Shown piece by piece: positions 24,570 to 33,794 of a stretch of DNA of 64,000 nt (within the stretch, counting starts at the first letter, position 1; the number at the start of each line of letters is the position of its first letter). Both the position numbers and the translations under genes were made by a program. The DNA is taken from the NCBI RefSeq assembly GCF_001650695.1, contig NZ_LWQS01000039.1:1-64000 (forward strand), given 5' to 3'. Origin of the DNA: Chloroflexus islandicus (GTDB taxonomy: Bacteria > Chloroflexota > Chloroflexia > Chloroflexales > Chloroflexaceae). Under the pieces are notes generated by a model, which was given only the letters and a program-made list of their open reading frames with translations, did no database searches and was not told the origin of the DNA.

Positions 24570-25286
24570 ATGGCTGACGATGCCGAGCGCCTCTTGAGCG
24601 AGACCGCCGCCGCGTGGGGGCTTGCGCTCAACGAGCGCCAACTTGCCCAATTTCACCGCTATCTCGACGAGCTGATCGTTTGGAACGACCGCTTCAACCT
24701 GACCGCAGTGCGCGACCGCGCAGCCATGGTGCGTCGCCACTTGCTCGATTCGCTGTGGCTGGCCCGTGACTGGCCTGCGCAACCGGCCAACCTGATCGAT
24801 ATTGGCAGCGGGGCCGGCTTTCCGGCGCTGCCGCTCAAAATCCTCTACCCAGATCTCCCGGTCACACTGGTCGAAGCTACCGGCAAGAAGGCCGAGTTCT
24901 TGCGCCACATCATTGATTGTCTCGAATTAACCGGCGCGCGCGTGCTGAACGAACGGATCGAAACCGTGGGCCGCCATCCCGCCGAACGCGAGCAGTACGA
25001 CATTGTGACTGCCCGCGCCGTCGCCGAGCTGCGCGTGCTGGTGGAATACGCCTTGCCGCTGTTGCGCATCGGGGGACGTCTACTTGCGCCGAAAGGCCGC
25101 GACCCCGAGGCTGAGATTGTCGCGGCGCGCAACGCGCTGGCCCTGCTCGGCGGCGAAATCAGCCTCTGCCAACCGGTTGACATTCCCGGCGAAGAACGGC
25201 GCAGCCTTGTGATCGTCACCAAAATCGCCCCCACTCCCGTCCGCTTCCCGCGCGCGGTTGGCGTACCGGCCCACCGCCCGTTGTGA
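24570..25286 (+). CDS. rsmG: 16S rRNA (guanine-527-N7) methyltransferase
   Basis: A protein of 238 residues (GidB). An N-terminal helical region ([27 protein letters not shown]) is followed by the S-adenosylmethionine site [17 protein letters not shown] (about residues 72-88), [11 protein letters not shown] (about 95) and VTARAVAEL (about 148). It methylates the 530 loop of 16S rRNA. Last gene of the operon, followed by a palindromic repeat. Confidence 0.93.
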   Translation: MADDAERLLSETAAAWGLALNERQLAQFHRYLDELIVWNDRFNLTAVRDRAAMVRRHLLDSLWLARDWPAQPANLIDIGSGAGFPALPLKILYPDLPVTLVEATGKKAEFLRHIIDCLELTGARVLNERIETVGRHPAEREQYDIVTARAVAELRVLVEYALPLLRIGGRLLAPKGRDPEAEIVAARNALALLGGEISLCQPVDIPGEERRSLVIVTKIAPTPVRFPRAVGVPAHRPL

Positions 25287-25293
25287 TGCCAAC

Positions 25294-25328
25294 TATGGAG
25301 TGCAGCAGTCAAACTGCCGCACTCCATA
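25294..25328. repeat. Dispersed 35-bp hairpin element after rsmG
   Basis: TATGGAGTGC-A-GCAGT, a CAA loop, and ACTGC-C-GCACTCCATA pair over 15 of 16 positions. The same element, shortened on the right, occurs at 11621-11649. It probably ends the rsmG transcript, but no T-run follows. Confidence 0.7.
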
Positions 25329-25383
25329 ACCCTTTCAGCGGATGGTGAAACTTTTTGGCACAGCCAAACGTACAGATCAACGG

Positions 25384-25412
25384 TTGTGGATGCACGATCG
25401 GCGTGCTACAAT
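25384..25412 (+). promoter_or_regulatory. Promoter of the pspA-like gene
   Basis: TTGTGG (25384-25389), a 17-base spacer and TACAAT (25407-25412), about 72 bases ahead of the ATG, which has an AAGGAGGAGCG ribosome-binding site. Confidence 0.7.
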
Positions 25413-25484
25413 GCAGGTAGTGTTCCCGTCGCAACCATTCCGCAGCCTTGATGGTGTGCATAAGCATCCAAAGGAGGAGCGTCC

Positions 25485-26147
25485 ATGTCCATTCTCGGTC
25501 GTATCAAGGATCTGATCAGCGCCAACATCAACGCGATGCTAGATAAGGCGGAAGACCCGGAGAAGATGGCGAACGAATACCTGCGCCAACTGACCAACGA
25601 GCTGTACGAGGCCCGCACCGGCGTGGCCCAAGCGATGGCCGACGAGACCCGGCTTGAGCAGCGCCGGATCGCTGCCGAGGGAGAGGCTGAACAGTGGCAG
25701 ATCAAAGCCGAGCGAGCGTTGCGCGCCGGCGATGAGGCACTGGCGAAGGCGGCGCTGGCCCGCAAGGTGCAGGCCCAGAAGCTGGCTGAGCAGTACCGCG
25801 CCCAAGAGAAGGCGCAAGAAGAGCAGGTAGAAGCGTTGCAGCAGGCCCTGATCGATCTCGAAACCCGGATCGCCGAGGTGAAGGCGCGCAAGGAGCTGAT
25901 CATCGCCAAGAAAAACCGCGCCCAAACCCAAGAGGCGCTCCAGCGCACCGCCGCGTCGATTGGTCGCGTCAGCGCCCTCGATAAGCTCGATCAACTGGAA
26001 GAGAAGGTCGATGACCGGCTGGCCCGCGCCGAGGCGATGGCCAAGCTCGAAGGCGACTCGCTGGAGGCCCGGTTCCGCAACCTCGAGAAGGAGACCGAGG
26101 TTGATAGCGAGCTGGCCGAGCTGAAGCGCAAGCTGGGATTGAGCTGA
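25485..26147 (+). CDS. pspA: PspA/IM30 (Vipp1) family membrane-stress protein
   Basis: A protein of 220 residues, almost entirely coiled coil. SILGRIKDLISANINAMLDK at the N-terminus is the amphipathic membrane-binding helix of the family, followed by EDPEKMANEYLRQL and long Glu/Ala/Arg heptads to about residue 190. PspA/IM30 proteins oligomerise and stabilise or remodel membranes. It stands alone with a clear promoter; no pspB/C or liaF-type partner genes are nearby. The strong AAGGAGGAGCG suggests high expression. Confidence 0.9.
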   Translation: MSILGRIKDLISANINAMLDKAEDPEKMANEYLRQLTNELYEARTGVAQAMADETRLEQRRIAAEGEAEQWQIKAERALRAGDEALAKAALARKVQAQKLAEQYRAQEKAQEEQVEALQQALIDLETRIAEVKARKELIIAKKNRAQTQEALQRTAASIGRVSALDKLDQLEEKVDDRLARAEAMAKLEGDSLEARFRNLEKETEVDSELAELKRKLGLS

Positions 26148-26160
26148 TCGGATAGGGGGA

Positions 26161-26185
26161 AGGGCGGGGTTGAAACCCGCCCTTA
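26161..26185. terminator. Hairpin between convergent pspA and tdk
   Basis: AAGGGCGGG and CCCGCCCTT form a 9-bp stem around GTTGAAA. It lies between the two stop codons and could serve both genes, though no strong T-run follows. Confidence 0.55.
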
Positions 26186-26198
26186 CCCTGTCCCGCCC

Positions 26199-26780
26199 CT
26201 ACACTGCCGGCTCATAGCAGGCGCGGCAGCGCGCCTCGTACATATCAAGACCGCCGACAACAATCGTCGGCGCATTGGCCGGGGCGGGTTTACCGTCGAT
26301 CAACCGCTGCGAGCGGGTGGCATACGCGCCGCACTTGACGCAAATCGCATACAGTTTATCAACTTGCTCGGCCAACGCCAGCAAGTGCATCATTGCCGGA
26401 AACGGCTCGGCCCGGTAGTTGAGATCGAGACCGGCCACAATTACCCGCGCGCCGCGGTCGGCGAGCCATTGGCAGCCGCGCACCATCTCGGCTGGATCGT
26501 CATCGAACAGATGCAATTCATCGATCGCGACCACATGCGCATCTTGGGCATGGGCCAAAATCTCGCGCATCGTCGCCACGGTAATCGCCTCTAGCCGGCT
26601 GCCGCTATGGCTGGCTACCTGCCCCTCGGCATAGCGCGTATCCATCCGCGGCGTAAAGATCCGGTACGATTGGCGGGCAATCCGCACCTGCCGCATGCGC
26701 CGGATCAACTCTTCGGTCTTACCACTGTACATGCAGCCGCAAATCACCTCGATACGGCCGCCATCGCTCGGACGGGTCAT
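26199..26780 (-). CDS. tdk: Thymidine kinase (type II)
   Basis: A protein of 193 residues that phosphorylates thymidine in the salvage pathway. The P-loop [17 protein letters not shown] is at about residues 11-27, the DE motif [12 protein letters not shown] at about 85-96, and zinc-binding cysteines occur in CVKCG (near 148) and CRAC (near 187). ATG 26780 is preferred over the adjoining GTG at 26783 because GGAGG is then correctly spaced. Divergent from the LOG-family gene; a GTACACTGTAC palindrome lies in the shared gap (26818-26828). Confidence 0.92.
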   Translation of the reverse strand: MTRPSDGGRIEVICGCMYSGKTEELIRRMRQVRIARQSYRIFTPRMDTRYAEGQVASHSGSRLEAITVATMREILAHAQDAHVVAIDELHLFDDDPAEMVRGCQWLADRGARVIVAGLDLNYRAEPFPAMMHLLALAEQVDKLYAICVKCGAYATRSQRLIDGKPAPANAPTIVVGGLDMYEARCRACYEPAV

Positions 26781-26924
26781 CACTCCTCCTGAAATGGTAC
26801 TATGCTAGTCTAAGTAGGGTACACTGTACATACGCCATCGGTAAGGGAGTCATCATGCACCCTTACCATCTCGCTCTTGCGGTCGCCTTACCCGGCTGCC
26901 GTTAACTTGCGGAGTATACCATAT

Positions 26925-27641
26925 ATGTCACGCCAGACAGAAGACGAACGCCTGCTACGCACCGATCCGTACCGGCAACCGCACGATTTTACCCATACCG
27001 ACACGTGGCGCGTGTTGCGGATTATGGGTGAATTTGTGGAAGGATTCGAGAACATGGCCGGGCTTGGCCCCGCCGTCTCGATCTTTGGTTCGGCCCGGAT
27101 TCCACCAACCTCGCCCATCTATCTGGCCGCGAGTGAAACGGCCCGCTTACTCGCGCAGGCCGGCTTTACCATCATCACCGGCGGCGGCCCCGGCCTGATG
27201 GAAGCGGCCAACAAAGGCGCACGCGCCGGCGGCGGGCGCTCGGTTGGCTGTACGATTGAATTGCCGTTTGAAGCGGGATCGAACCCATTTCTCGATCTCG
27301 AGGTGCGATTTCGCTACTTCTTTATCCGCAAAATCATGTTCGTCAAATATGCCCATGCCTTTGTGATCTTCCCCGGCGGCTTTGGCACGCTTGATGAACT
27401 CTTTGAAGCGTTGACGCTCATTCAAACCGGCAAAATTCACGACTTTCCCATTGTGCTGTACGGCTCGGAGTTCTGGCAAGGCATGATCGATTGGGCGCGC
27501 CATACGCTGCTCGCGACTGGCACGATTGCCCAAGCTGACCTCGACCGGTTGCAAGTGTGCGATGACCCGCAACAGATCTGCGATCTCATCGTCCAAGCCC
27601 ATCAGCACCGGCAGAAAGGCGGCGATCCGTGGACGCGCTAA
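26925..27641 (+). CDS. LOG-family (lysine decarboxylase-like) nucleotide phosphoribohydrolase
   Basis: A protein of 238 residues. The two defining motifs are present: GGGPGLMEAANKGA (about residues 86-99) and PGGFGTLDELFE (about 148-159). Members release nucleobases from nucleoside monophosphates; plant LOG makes active cytokinin, and bacterial members probably act in nucleotide salvage or hygiene. ATG 26925 with GGAG upstream is preferred to a longer frame. The 3' end overlaps the next small gene by 13 bases. Confidence 0.87.
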   Translation: MSRQTEDERLLRTDPYRQPHDFTHTDTWRVLRIMGEFVEGFENMAGLGPAVSIFGSARIPPTSPIYLAASETARLLAQAGFTIITGGGPGLMEAANKGARAGGGRSVGCTIELPFEAGSNPFLDLEVRFRYFFIRKIMFVKYAHAFVIFPGGFGTLDELFEALTLIQTGKIHDFPIVLYGSEFWQGMIDWARHTLLATGTIAQADLDRLQVCDDPQQICDLIVQAHQHRQKGGDPWTR

Positions 27642-27835
27642 CGTGGCCGGCGGATGACGAATTGTGTGCGTTGTTGCGCCGCTACTATCAGGGTGACGCG
27701 GGCCTATGGCCTGAGATCATAGCCCGCGTCGAACAAGAATTGCGCATGCGGCAGTTGCCGCCCCTCCCGCGCCATGTGCGGTTCCGGCGCATTGGCGATG
27801 GCTATGTGGTGGTCGTGACGCCGGCGGGGGCGTAG
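27629..27835 (+). CDS. Small hypothetical protein, 68 residues
   Basis: It starts with GTG inside the end of the LOG-family gene (13-base overlap), which suggests translational coupling. A helical N-terminal half (LCALLRRYYQGDAGLWPEII) is followed by a basic strand-rich end (RHVRFRRIGDGYVVVVTP). No family recognised. Codon use fits the surrounding genes; it may assist the LOG-family enzyme, but nothing in the sequence shows how. Confidence 0.55.
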   Translation: MDALTWPADDELCALLRRYYQGDAGLWPEIIARVEQELRMRQLPPLPRHVRFRRIGDGYVVVVTPAGA

Positions 27836-27851
27836 GCGAACCGCAGGTGCC

Positions 27852-28883
27852 TTACGTCGCCGCCGGATACCCGCCGCGTTCGAGGTATTGCCGGCGGTAA
27901 TATTCCATGTACTCGCCCGATTTAATCGGTCGCCACCACGCCTCGTTTTCGACAAACCAGCGCACGGTCTTTTCCAACGCTTCATCAAAGGTATGGCGCG
28001 AACGCCATCCCAATGCGCGCAGCTTCGAGCAATCGAGCGCGTAGCGCCGGTCGTGGCCGGCCCGGTCGGCGACATGCTGGATCAGGCTGTGCGGCTTGCC
28101 GAGAATGTCGAGAATTTTGCGCGCCATCTCGATATTCGGCGTCTCGACCTCGGTGCCGACGTTATACACCTCGCCGATTTGGCCTTTGTGCAGCACCACG
28201 TCGATCGCTTCGCAGTGATCGAGCACGTACTGATAATCGCGCACCTGCAAGCCGTCACCATAGATCGGCAGAGGCAGATTGTCGATCGCATTGGTGGTAA
28301 AGAGCGGCACCGCTTTTTCAGGATAGTGGTACGGGCCGATGTTATTCGAGCCGCGAGTGGTGGTCACCGGCACGCCATAGGTAATGTAATACGCATAGAC
28401 AAGATGCTCGGCCCCGGCCTTGCTGGCCGAATAGGGACTGCGCGGTTCGAGCGGATCGCCCTCGCGTGAGCGGTACGGCGCCGGGATCGCGCCGTACACC
28501 TCGTCGGTGCTGATCTGGTGGAAGCGTTCGAGCTTCAGTTCGCGCGCTACCTCCAGTAACGCCCATGTGCCGTTGACATTGGTGCGCACCACCGCATCAG
28601 GCGCCATAATCGAGCGATCAACGTGGGTCTCGGCGGCAAAATTGACGATGGTATCAATGTCGTAGGTGCGCACCGCTTCACGCACCGCATCAATATCACA
28701 AATATCACCGCGCACAAACGCAAAGCGCGGATCGTTAGCAACCGGCGCCAAATTCGCTAAATTGCCGGCGTAGGTCAGTTTGTCGTAGACCACGATGCGA
28801 TAATCGGCATACTTGCCCAGCATATAGTGAACAAAGTTGCTGCCGATAAAACCGGCCCCGCCGGTCACGAGCAGATTTCTCAT
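27852..28883 (-). CDS. rfbB: dTDP-glucose 4,6-dehydratase
   Basis: A protein of 343 residues, extended short-chain dehydrogenase fold. The NAD site is LVTGGAGFIGSNFVHY (about residues 5-20), the catalytic part HQISTDEVYG (about 120-129) contains the TDE signature of RmlB enzymes, and YSASKAGAEHLVYAYYITYG (about 152-171) holds YxxxK. It makes dTDP-4-keto-6-deoxyglucose, the precursor of rhamnose and other deoxysugars for surface glycans. The ATG at 28883 begins the Rossmann strand; the longer frame has no support. No rfbA, C or D genes are adjacent. Confidence 0.9.
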   Translation of the reverse strand: MRNLLVTGGAGFIGSNFVHYMLGKYADYRIVVYDKLTYAGNLANLAPVANDPRFAFVRGDICDIDAVREAVRTYDIDTIVNFAAETHVDRSIMAPDAVVRTNVNGTWALLEVARELKLERFHQISTDEVYGAIPAPYRSREGDPLEPRSPYSASKAGAEHLVYAYYITYGVPVTTTRGSNNIGPYHYPEKAVPLFTTNAIDNLPLPIYGDGLQVRDYQYVLDHCEAIDVVLHKGQIGEVYNVGTEVETPNIEMARKILDILGKPHSLIQHVADRAGHDRRYALDCSKLRALGWRSRHTFDEALEKTVRWFVENEAWWRPIKSGEYMEYYRRQYLERGGYPAAT

Positions 28884-29087
28884 AGGAGAGTCAATCCCTT
28901 TCACTGCATAACGTTCGCGCACCCAACGATAGCATCTCGCGGCAATGGCTATCGTGATCTGAAGGCTGAAGGTCTGCACCAACCAGCTTTTGCCACCGTG
29001 CGGCGGCAATGATCGCCGCTTGCGGACGACGGTACCGACAATAACACACGAGAATGAACACGCAACCGGTCTGGCCCGCCACAGAGA

Positions 29088-29582
29088 TTACGCTTCTGTA
29101 AAGATGCGGTTTTTGGCCCGCGACTCGGCTGCCATGCGCTCTTTGTAGGCTTGCACTTGCGCCAACAAGGCCGGATCGGCGCTCGCCAGTATCTGTACGG
29201 CGAGCAAACCGGCGTTGCGGCCATTACCGATGGCAACCGTGGCCACCGGCACCCCCGCCGGCATCTGCACAATCGAGAGCAGCGAGTCGAGGCCGTTGAG
29301 CGCTTTGCTCGGCACTGGCACACCGATCACCGGCAACGGCGAATGGGCGGCGATCATGCCGGGCAAGTGGGCCGCGCCGCCGGCCCCGGCAATGATGACC
29401 CGGATGCCGCGCTGGTGCGCGGTGATACCGTATTCGGCCATATCAAGCGGGGTGCGGTGCGCTGAGACGACCCGCGCTTCGTAGGGAATGCCAAACTCGC
29501 GACAGACATCGATCGCGCCTTGCATGGTCGGCAAGTCGCTGTCACTGCCCATGATGATACCCACGAGAGGATGATCGGACAT
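29088..29582 (-). CDS. purE: N5-carboxyaminoimidazole ribonucleotide mutase
   Basis: A protein of 164 residues. [13 protein letters not shown] (about residues 8-20), [11 protein letters not shown] (about 38-48) and [20 protein letters not shown] (about 66-86) are the class I PurE signature; the mutase histidine is in SAHRT. It starts 22 bases after purK, and PurE with PurK confirms the two-step N5-CAIR route of purine synthesis. Confidence 0.94.
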   Translation of the reverse strand: MSDHPLVGIIMGSDSDLPTMQGAIDVCREFGIPYEARVVSAHRTPLDMAEYGITAHQRGIRVIIAGAGGAAHLPGMIAAHSPLPVIGVPVPSKALNGLDSLLSIVQMPAGVPVATVAIGNGRNAGLLAVQILASADPALLAQVQAYKERMAAESRAKNRIFTEA

Positions 29583-29604
29583 AGCGCTTCCTCGTCTCGA
29601 CGAA

Positions 29605-30738
29605 TCACGATGGCATCGCCACCAGCGCAGCGGCGCGGCGGGCAATCGCTTCAGCTTCAGCCAAGGTATCGGCCAGCGCGGTAATATGGCCCATCTTGCG
29701 CCCGACACGCTCTTCGCGCTTGCCGTAAAAGTGCATGTGCGCGCCGGGCACCGCGAGCGCCGCAGTGATTGCGCTGGTGTCGATAGGGCCGTTACGCTGG
29801 CCGAGCAGATTAACCATCACCGCTGCCGGCGCGCGCATCGTGGTCGGGCCAAGCGGCCAGCCTAACACGGCCCGCAGGTGCTGCTCAAACTGCGAGGTGA
29901 CGCAGGCTTCAATCGTGTAGTGGCCGGAATTGTGCGGGCGAGGGGCTAACTCGTTGATCAGCACCCGGCCATCGGCCAGCGCAAACAACTCGACGCCAAA
30001 GATCCCCACCCCTTCAACCGCCTCGATTGCAGCCACGGCCAGTTCAGTCGCCAACGCGGCCATCGCCGGTTCAACCGGCGCCGGTGCGTACACCACATGG
30101 CAGATATGATTCTGCTGCACCGTCTCGACTACCGGGTATACCGCCGTCGCGCCATCACGCCGGCGCGCAACCATCACCGCCAATTCGCGGCTAAACGGCA
30201 CCCATGCCTCAACCAGCAACGGGCTGCCGCCGCGAGTGAGCCGTTCCCACGCCGGCACGACATCAGCCGGGCCGCGCAGGGTGGCATTGCCGTAGCCATC
30301 ATAGCCATTGCGGCGCGCTTTGAGCACTAGCGGCCAGCCGAACTCTTGGGCAACCGCCAAGACTTCATCTGGCCCAGCGACCGGCCGGAACGGCGGCACC
30401 GCCAACCCCGCCGCCGCTAACCGCTCTTTTTGCCACAACTTATCTTGCACCACGGCGACCGTCGCCGGCGTAGGCCAAACCGGCGCACCCAAGGCCACGA
30501 CCCGCTCGAGCAAGCCGGCATCGATAAACTCATTTTCTAACGTCACCAGATCGCACTGGCGGGCAAACCCAGCGAGCACCGCTTCATCTTCCCACGGCCC
30601 CACCACCGCATGCTGGGTATAGCGCGCCGCCGGACTATCCGGCGTCCGCTCGCAAATCACTACTTCAACACCGAGGCTGATGGCCGCCTGCACCAACATT
30701 TGGGCTAATTGGCCGCCACCGAAAATCCCTACCCGCAT
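29605..30738 (-). CDS. purK: N5-carboxyaminoimidazole ribonucleotide synthase
   Basis: A protein of 377 residues, ATP-grasp family. [13 protein letters not shown] (about residues 3-15), [15 protein letters not shown] (about 145-159), [11 protein letters not shown] (about 185) and [15 protein letters not shown] (about 258-272) are characteristic. It makes N5-CAIR from AIR, bicarbonate and ATP. The ATG at 30738 begins right at the Rossmann-like strand with a GGAAGAGG leader. First gene of the purK-purE operon. Confidence 0.94.
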   Translation of the reverse strand: MRVGIFGGGQLAQMLVQAAISLGVEVVICERTPDSPAARYTQHAVVGPWEDEAVLAGFARQCDLVTLENEFIDAGLLERVVALGAPVWPTPATVAVVQDKLWQKERLAAAGLAVPPFRPVAGPDEVLAVAQEFGWPLVLKARRNGYDGYGNATLRGPADVVPAWERLTRGGSPLLVEAWVPFSRELAVMVARRRDGATAVYPVVETVQQNHICHVVYAPAPVEPAMAALATELAVAAIEAVEGVGIFGVELFALADGRVLINELAPRPHNSGHYTIEACVTSQFEQHLRAVLGWPLGPTTMRAPAAVMVNLLGQRNGPIDTSAITAALAVPGAHMHFYGKREERVGRKMGHITALADTLAEAEAIARRAAALVAMPS

Positions 30739-30865
30739 ACCTCTTCCCACCACGAACTGAATAAACCACGCTGGGTATAGTACCGTTAGAGGACGGGATG
30801 CGCAAGCGGGTGCTTGGCCCGCACGGGTCGATCGCTCCGCACCACCGTCCCGTTCCATTGTTTAA

Positions 30866-31358
30866 GGGCGGACAGAACGTATGAGCATAGCTGTGGTTGA
30901 TGGCTTTGCGGTGCGCTGGTTTGCCCTCACCCCCGGCCCCGCGCCCACTGGTGCGGGTTCAAGGGCGGACAGAACATCTATCCAGAACCCGGCCCTGAAG
31001 GGCCGGGCTAGGGATACGAAGCCCGCTGCGCGGGCTACTGGCCCTCACCCCTAGCCCCGCTCCCACTGGCGCGGGTTCAAGGGCGGACAGAACATCTATC
31101 CAGAACCCGGCCCTGAAGGGCCGGGCTAGGGGTACGAAGCCCGCTGCGCGGGCCACTTACGGCCCTCACCCCTAGCCCCGCTCCCACTGGCGCGGGAGAG
31201 GGGAGCGCAGAACCGGCCTTTGAGGCATCGCACAGCGATCAACCGTTGCAATTAATCAAATGTTCTGTCTGTACCTCAACTAGCGCGGGAGAGGGGAGCA
31301 GAGCTACGCTTTGAGGCATTGCACAGCGATCAACGATTACACTCGTCCAAACGTTCTA
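30866..31358. repeat. Complex repeat element with inverted ends and two internal tandem units
   Basis: No gene is supported between purK and 31500. The left end (AAGGGCGGACAGAACGTATG, 30864-30883, continuing to GGTTGATGGCTTTGCGGTGC) matches the complement of the right end (GCACAGCGATCAACCG to TGTTCTGT, 31230-31268) over about 45 bases. Inside are two units of 118 and 121 bases starting at CCCTCACCCC (30924, 31042, next boundary 31163), each with CCCGGCCCTGAAGGGCCGGG and AGCCCGC/GCGGGCT hairpins. A second copy of the right end follows (31279-31358). It is a shorter relative of the element at 37811-38434. Confidence 0.8.
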
Positions 31359-31454
31359 GCCACCCGCAACATTCCACAGCACGGGGTGAGCGAAACGCTC
31401 CTCCCAACACGCACTCTAGCCAATCCGGTGCGCAGGCCGGACACAAACTTCCGC

Positions 31455-31460
31455 TATAAT
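31455..31460 (+). promoter_or_regulatory. -10 box (TATAAT) of the 64-residue membrane protein gene
   Basis: A perfect TATAAT, 40 bases before the ATG; no convincing -35 box is visible at 17 bases. Confidence 0.45.
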
Positions 31461-31499
31461 ACAACTGGTGACAACAACCTTCGCAAGGAGTATGGCCGT

Positions 31500-31694
31500 A
31501 TGTCGATGTCTTCGCGCAGCAATCGCCGCCGTTCCAATCAACGATCGAGCCCGGTGCGCCGCCCGGTGGCCCGGACGGTCGAACCGCCTGACTACAGCCG
31601 CGAATATGCGTATGTCCGCCAAGATCTGATCTGGATCACGATCTGGGGCGGGTTGCTCACGATTGGGATGATTGCGGCTTCGTTCGTATTGTAA
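31500..31694 (+). CDS. Small membrane protein with basic N-terminus
   Basis: A protein of 64 residues. The first 30 residues are rich in Ser and Arg (RSNRRRSNQR), then PPDYSREYAYVRQDLIWI leads into one transmembrane helix (about 44-64) that runs to the C-terminus. The start is ATG 31500 with AAGGAG nine bases before it. It may be a tail-anchored protein with a nucleic-acid- or lipid-binding head; function unknown. Confidence 0.65.
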   Translation: MSMSSRSNRRRSNQRSSPVRRPVARTVEPPDYSREYAYVRQDLIWITIWGGLLTIGMIAASFVL

Positions 31695-31754
31695 CAAGTC
31701 AGATAACCGCCGCAAAGCAGGCCAACAGCATCGTTGCCGCCCTTTGCGGCGATA

Positions 31755-31764
31755 CTGTATACAG
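31755..31764. promoter_or_regulatory. Short palindrome before the WYL regulator
   Basis: CTGTATACAG, a perfect 10-bp palindrome 9 bases before the ATG. It shares the TGTATACA core with the GntR operator at 13804 and may be an autoregulatory site or part of the ribosome-access region. Confidence 0.35.
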
Positions 31765-31772
31765 CACTGACT

Positions 31773-32744
31773 ATGACGAGCGCCGAAAACCGGTTGCGCA
31801 GCAAGGCCGCGCGCTTGCGCAGCCTTGAACATAAGCTGTACAATGCGCCGCCCAACGGCTATAGCGTGATCGAACTCGCCAAACTGTGCGGCGTCAACCG
31901 GCGCACCATCTACCGCGATCTCGATACGCTGAGCGAAGCGGGTGTACCGATTTGGGAACACAACGGCAAGTACGGCCTCGACCGCAGCAAATACCTCGCC
32001 ACTATCCGGCTGAACCTCAATGAAGCGATCGCGCTCTTTTTTGCGGCGCGGTTGCTCAGCCACCACAGCGACGAACACAATCCGCACATCGTTTCGGCGC
32101 TCGCCCAGCTTGCCGCCGGCCTGCCCGACCAAACGATCGCCAGCCACATTGCCCGCTTGGCCGAGATTGTACGCCAGCGCCCGCCTAATCCACATTTCGT
32201 CGCGATTCTCGAACTGCTTACCCGCGCATGGGCCGACCGGCGCATGGTGCGCATCCGCTACCGCGCCCCCAACCGGCCGCTCACCGAGCGCGACATTGCG
32301 CCCTACTTTCTCGAAGTAGTGCGTACAACGCCGGGAGTGTACGTGATCGGCTATGACCGGCTGCGCAACGATTTGCGGACCTTCAAAGTGGAACGGATCG
32401 AGCATGCCGAACTGCTTGACGAGCAGTTCAGCATTCCAACTGACTTTGACCCGTATGCCCACTTGGCGCGGTCGTGGGAAGTAATGAACGAGGCGGAAGT
32501 GACAATTCACCTACGCTTCAGCCCGCAAGCCGCGCCGCGCATCCGCGAGAATCGCTGGCACCATAGCCAAGAATTGATCGACAACGCCGATGGCAGTTGC
32601 GACTTATACCTGACTGTCGCCGGCATTCGCGAAATCTTAGGTTGGGTGTTGAGTTGGGGAACCGAGGTAGCGGTGATCGAACCGGCGGAACTACGGGCCG
32701 AGGTCATGAACCAAGCTCGCCGCATCTTAGAGAAGTACAAATAG
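31773..32744 (+). CDS. WYL-domain transcriptional regulator (HTH_11 plus WYL)
   Basis: A protein of 323 residues. The winged helix lies at about residues 5-65 (YSVIELAKLCGVNRRTIYRDLDTLSEAG). A helical linker follows, and the WYL ligand domain at about 145-225 contains VRIRYRAPNRP, PYFLEVVRTTPGVYVIGYD and LRTFKVERIEHAELL. The C-terminal WCX-like part ends LGWVLSWGTEVAVIEP. WYL proteins regulate stress, phage-defence and nucleotide genes and often bind nucleic acids. No defence genes are adjacent. ATG 31773 has no clear ribosome-binding site. Confidence 0.87.
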   Translation: MTSAENRLRSKAARLRSLEHKLYNAPPNGYSVIELAKLCGVNRRTIYRDLDTLSEAGVPIWEHNGKYGLDRSKYLATIRLNLNEAIALFFAARLLSHHSDEHNPHIVSALAQLAAGLPDQTIASHIARLAEIVRQRPPNPHFVAILELLTRAWADRRMVRIRYRAPNRPLTERDIAPYFLEVVRTTPGVYVIGYDRLRNDLRTFKVERIEHAELLDEQFSIPTDFDPYAHLARSWEVMNEAEVTIHLRFSPQAAPRIRENRWHHSQELIDNADGSCDLYLTVAGIREILGWVLSWGTEVAVIEPAELRAEVMNQARRILEKYK

Positions 32745-32748
32745 GAAA

Positions 32749-32770
32749 GGGCGACGTGCGCGCGTCGCCC
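32749..32770. terminator. Hairpin between the convergent WYL regulator and rpmE genes
   Basis: GGGCGACG and CGTCGCCC with a TGCGCG loop, five bases after the WYL stop. A-rich and T-containing flanks on either side make it a plausible two-way terminator. Confidence 0.55.
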
Positions 32771-32794
32771 CACCTATTTCTGGGAAACCAACGG

Positions 32795-33094
32795 CTATTC
32801 TGCCTCTTCGCCGTAAATCTCTTTGAGCAAGCTCTTCTTCTTTTCGGGTTGGCGGCCAGCACGGCGCGCTTCGCGCTCGGTCTGCCGCTCTTGGGCGATA
32901 TTCAACCGGCGCATAAAGCGATCAACTTGGCCGGCGGTATCGACGATGCGCTGTTCGCCGGTATAGAACGGATGGCAGTTCGAGCAAATTTCCACCCGCA
33001 GATTCGGGCGGGTCGAACCGATCTTCCACACCGTCCCGCAGGTTGTGCAGACGATGCCATCGGTATAGTACTTGGGATGAATACCCTGTTTCAC
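32795..33094 (-). CDS. rpmE: 50S ribosomal protein L31
   Basis: A protein of 99 residues starting with GTG after AGAGGATA. KQGIHPKYYTDGIVCTTCG, EICSNCHPFYTG and RIVDTAGQVDRF are L31 hallmarks; the four cysteines make it the zinc-binding type. The C-terminus carries an extra charged tail of about 30 residues (Arg, Glu, Lys rich) beyond the normal length. It lies 13 bases after rpmA in one operon with rplU and rpmA. Confidence 0.94.
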   Translation of the reverse strand: MKQGIHPKYYTDGIVCTTCGTVWKIGSTRPNLRVEICSNCHPFYTGEQRIVDTAGQVDRFMRRLNIAQERQTEREARRAGRQPEKKKSLLKEIYGEEAE

Positions 33095-33107
33095 CGTCGT
33101 ATCCTCT

Positions 33108-33386
33108 CTAATTGGCAGTGGCTTCGGCAGACGCAACTGGAATCACGCTGACCATCTTCTGGGAGCGCGAATAGTGGCCGAACTGCACCACGCCATCAAC
33201 AAGGGCGTAGAGCGTCCAGTCGCGACCAACGCCGACATTCTCACCCGGCTTGATTTTGGTGCCGCACTGGCGCACGATAATATTGCCGGCCCGAACCAGC
33301 TCGCCGCCGAAGCGCTTGACACCGCGCATTTTCGGATTGCTGTCGCGCCCGTTGCGCGAGCTGCCTACACCTTTTTTGTGTGCCAT
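33108..33386 (-). CDS. rpmA: 50S ribosomal protein L27
   Basis: A protein of 92 residues. It starts [19 protein letters not shown], the usual flexible L27 N-terminus near the peptidyl-transferase centre, with no cleaved N-terminal extension as in Firmicutes. [19 protein letters not shown] and [15 protein letters not shown] follow. Second gene of the rplU operon. Confidence 0.96.
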   Translation of the reverse strand: MAHKKGVGSSRNGRDSNPKMRGVKRFGGELVRAGNIIVRQCGTKIKPGENVGVGRDWTLYALVDGVVQFGHYSRSQKMVSVIPVASAEATAN

Positions 33387-33399
33387 TGTTCAAGCTCCT

Positions 33400-33711
33400 C
33401 TAGGCGACGATCTCGCTAATGCGAACTTTGGTATAGCGCTGGCGATGGCCGGTGCGGCGGCGATAGCGCGTCTTGTTGCGGTAGCGGAACACGACGATTT
33501 TGTCGCCCTTCTGCTCGCCTAACACCTCTGCCCGCACCACAGCGCCCTCGACCAGCGGCGAGCCGACCTTTACCTGCTCCGCGTCGCCCACCAACAGCAC
33601 TTCACCCAGCTCGATCTGGCTACCCGGCTCGGCGCTGATCAGGTCGATGGTCAGGACTTGGCCCGGCTCGACACGGTATTGCATGCCACGGTCACGAATA
33701 ATCGCATACAC
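33400..33711 (-). CDS. rplU: 50S ribosomal protein L21
   Basis: A protein of 103 residues starting with GTG at 33711, the only start that gives a normal [18 protein letters not shown]-terminus; AGGAGAAG precedes it. C-terminal [16 protein letters not shown] is typical for L21. First gene of rplU-rpmA-rpmE, with a consensus promoter about 84 bases upstream. Confidence 0.95.
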   Translation of the reverse strand: MYAIIRDRGMQYRVEPGQVLTIDLISAEPGSQIELGEVLLVGDAEQVKVGSPLVEGAVVRAEVLGEQKGDKIVVFRYRNKTRYRRRTGHRQRYTKVRISEIVA

Positions 33712-33794
33712 GGTCTTCTTCTCCTTGGGGCGACGCACGCACTGCGTCGAGACAACATGAAAACAGAGCGGTTGCACCGCCCTTTGCCTTGCGT

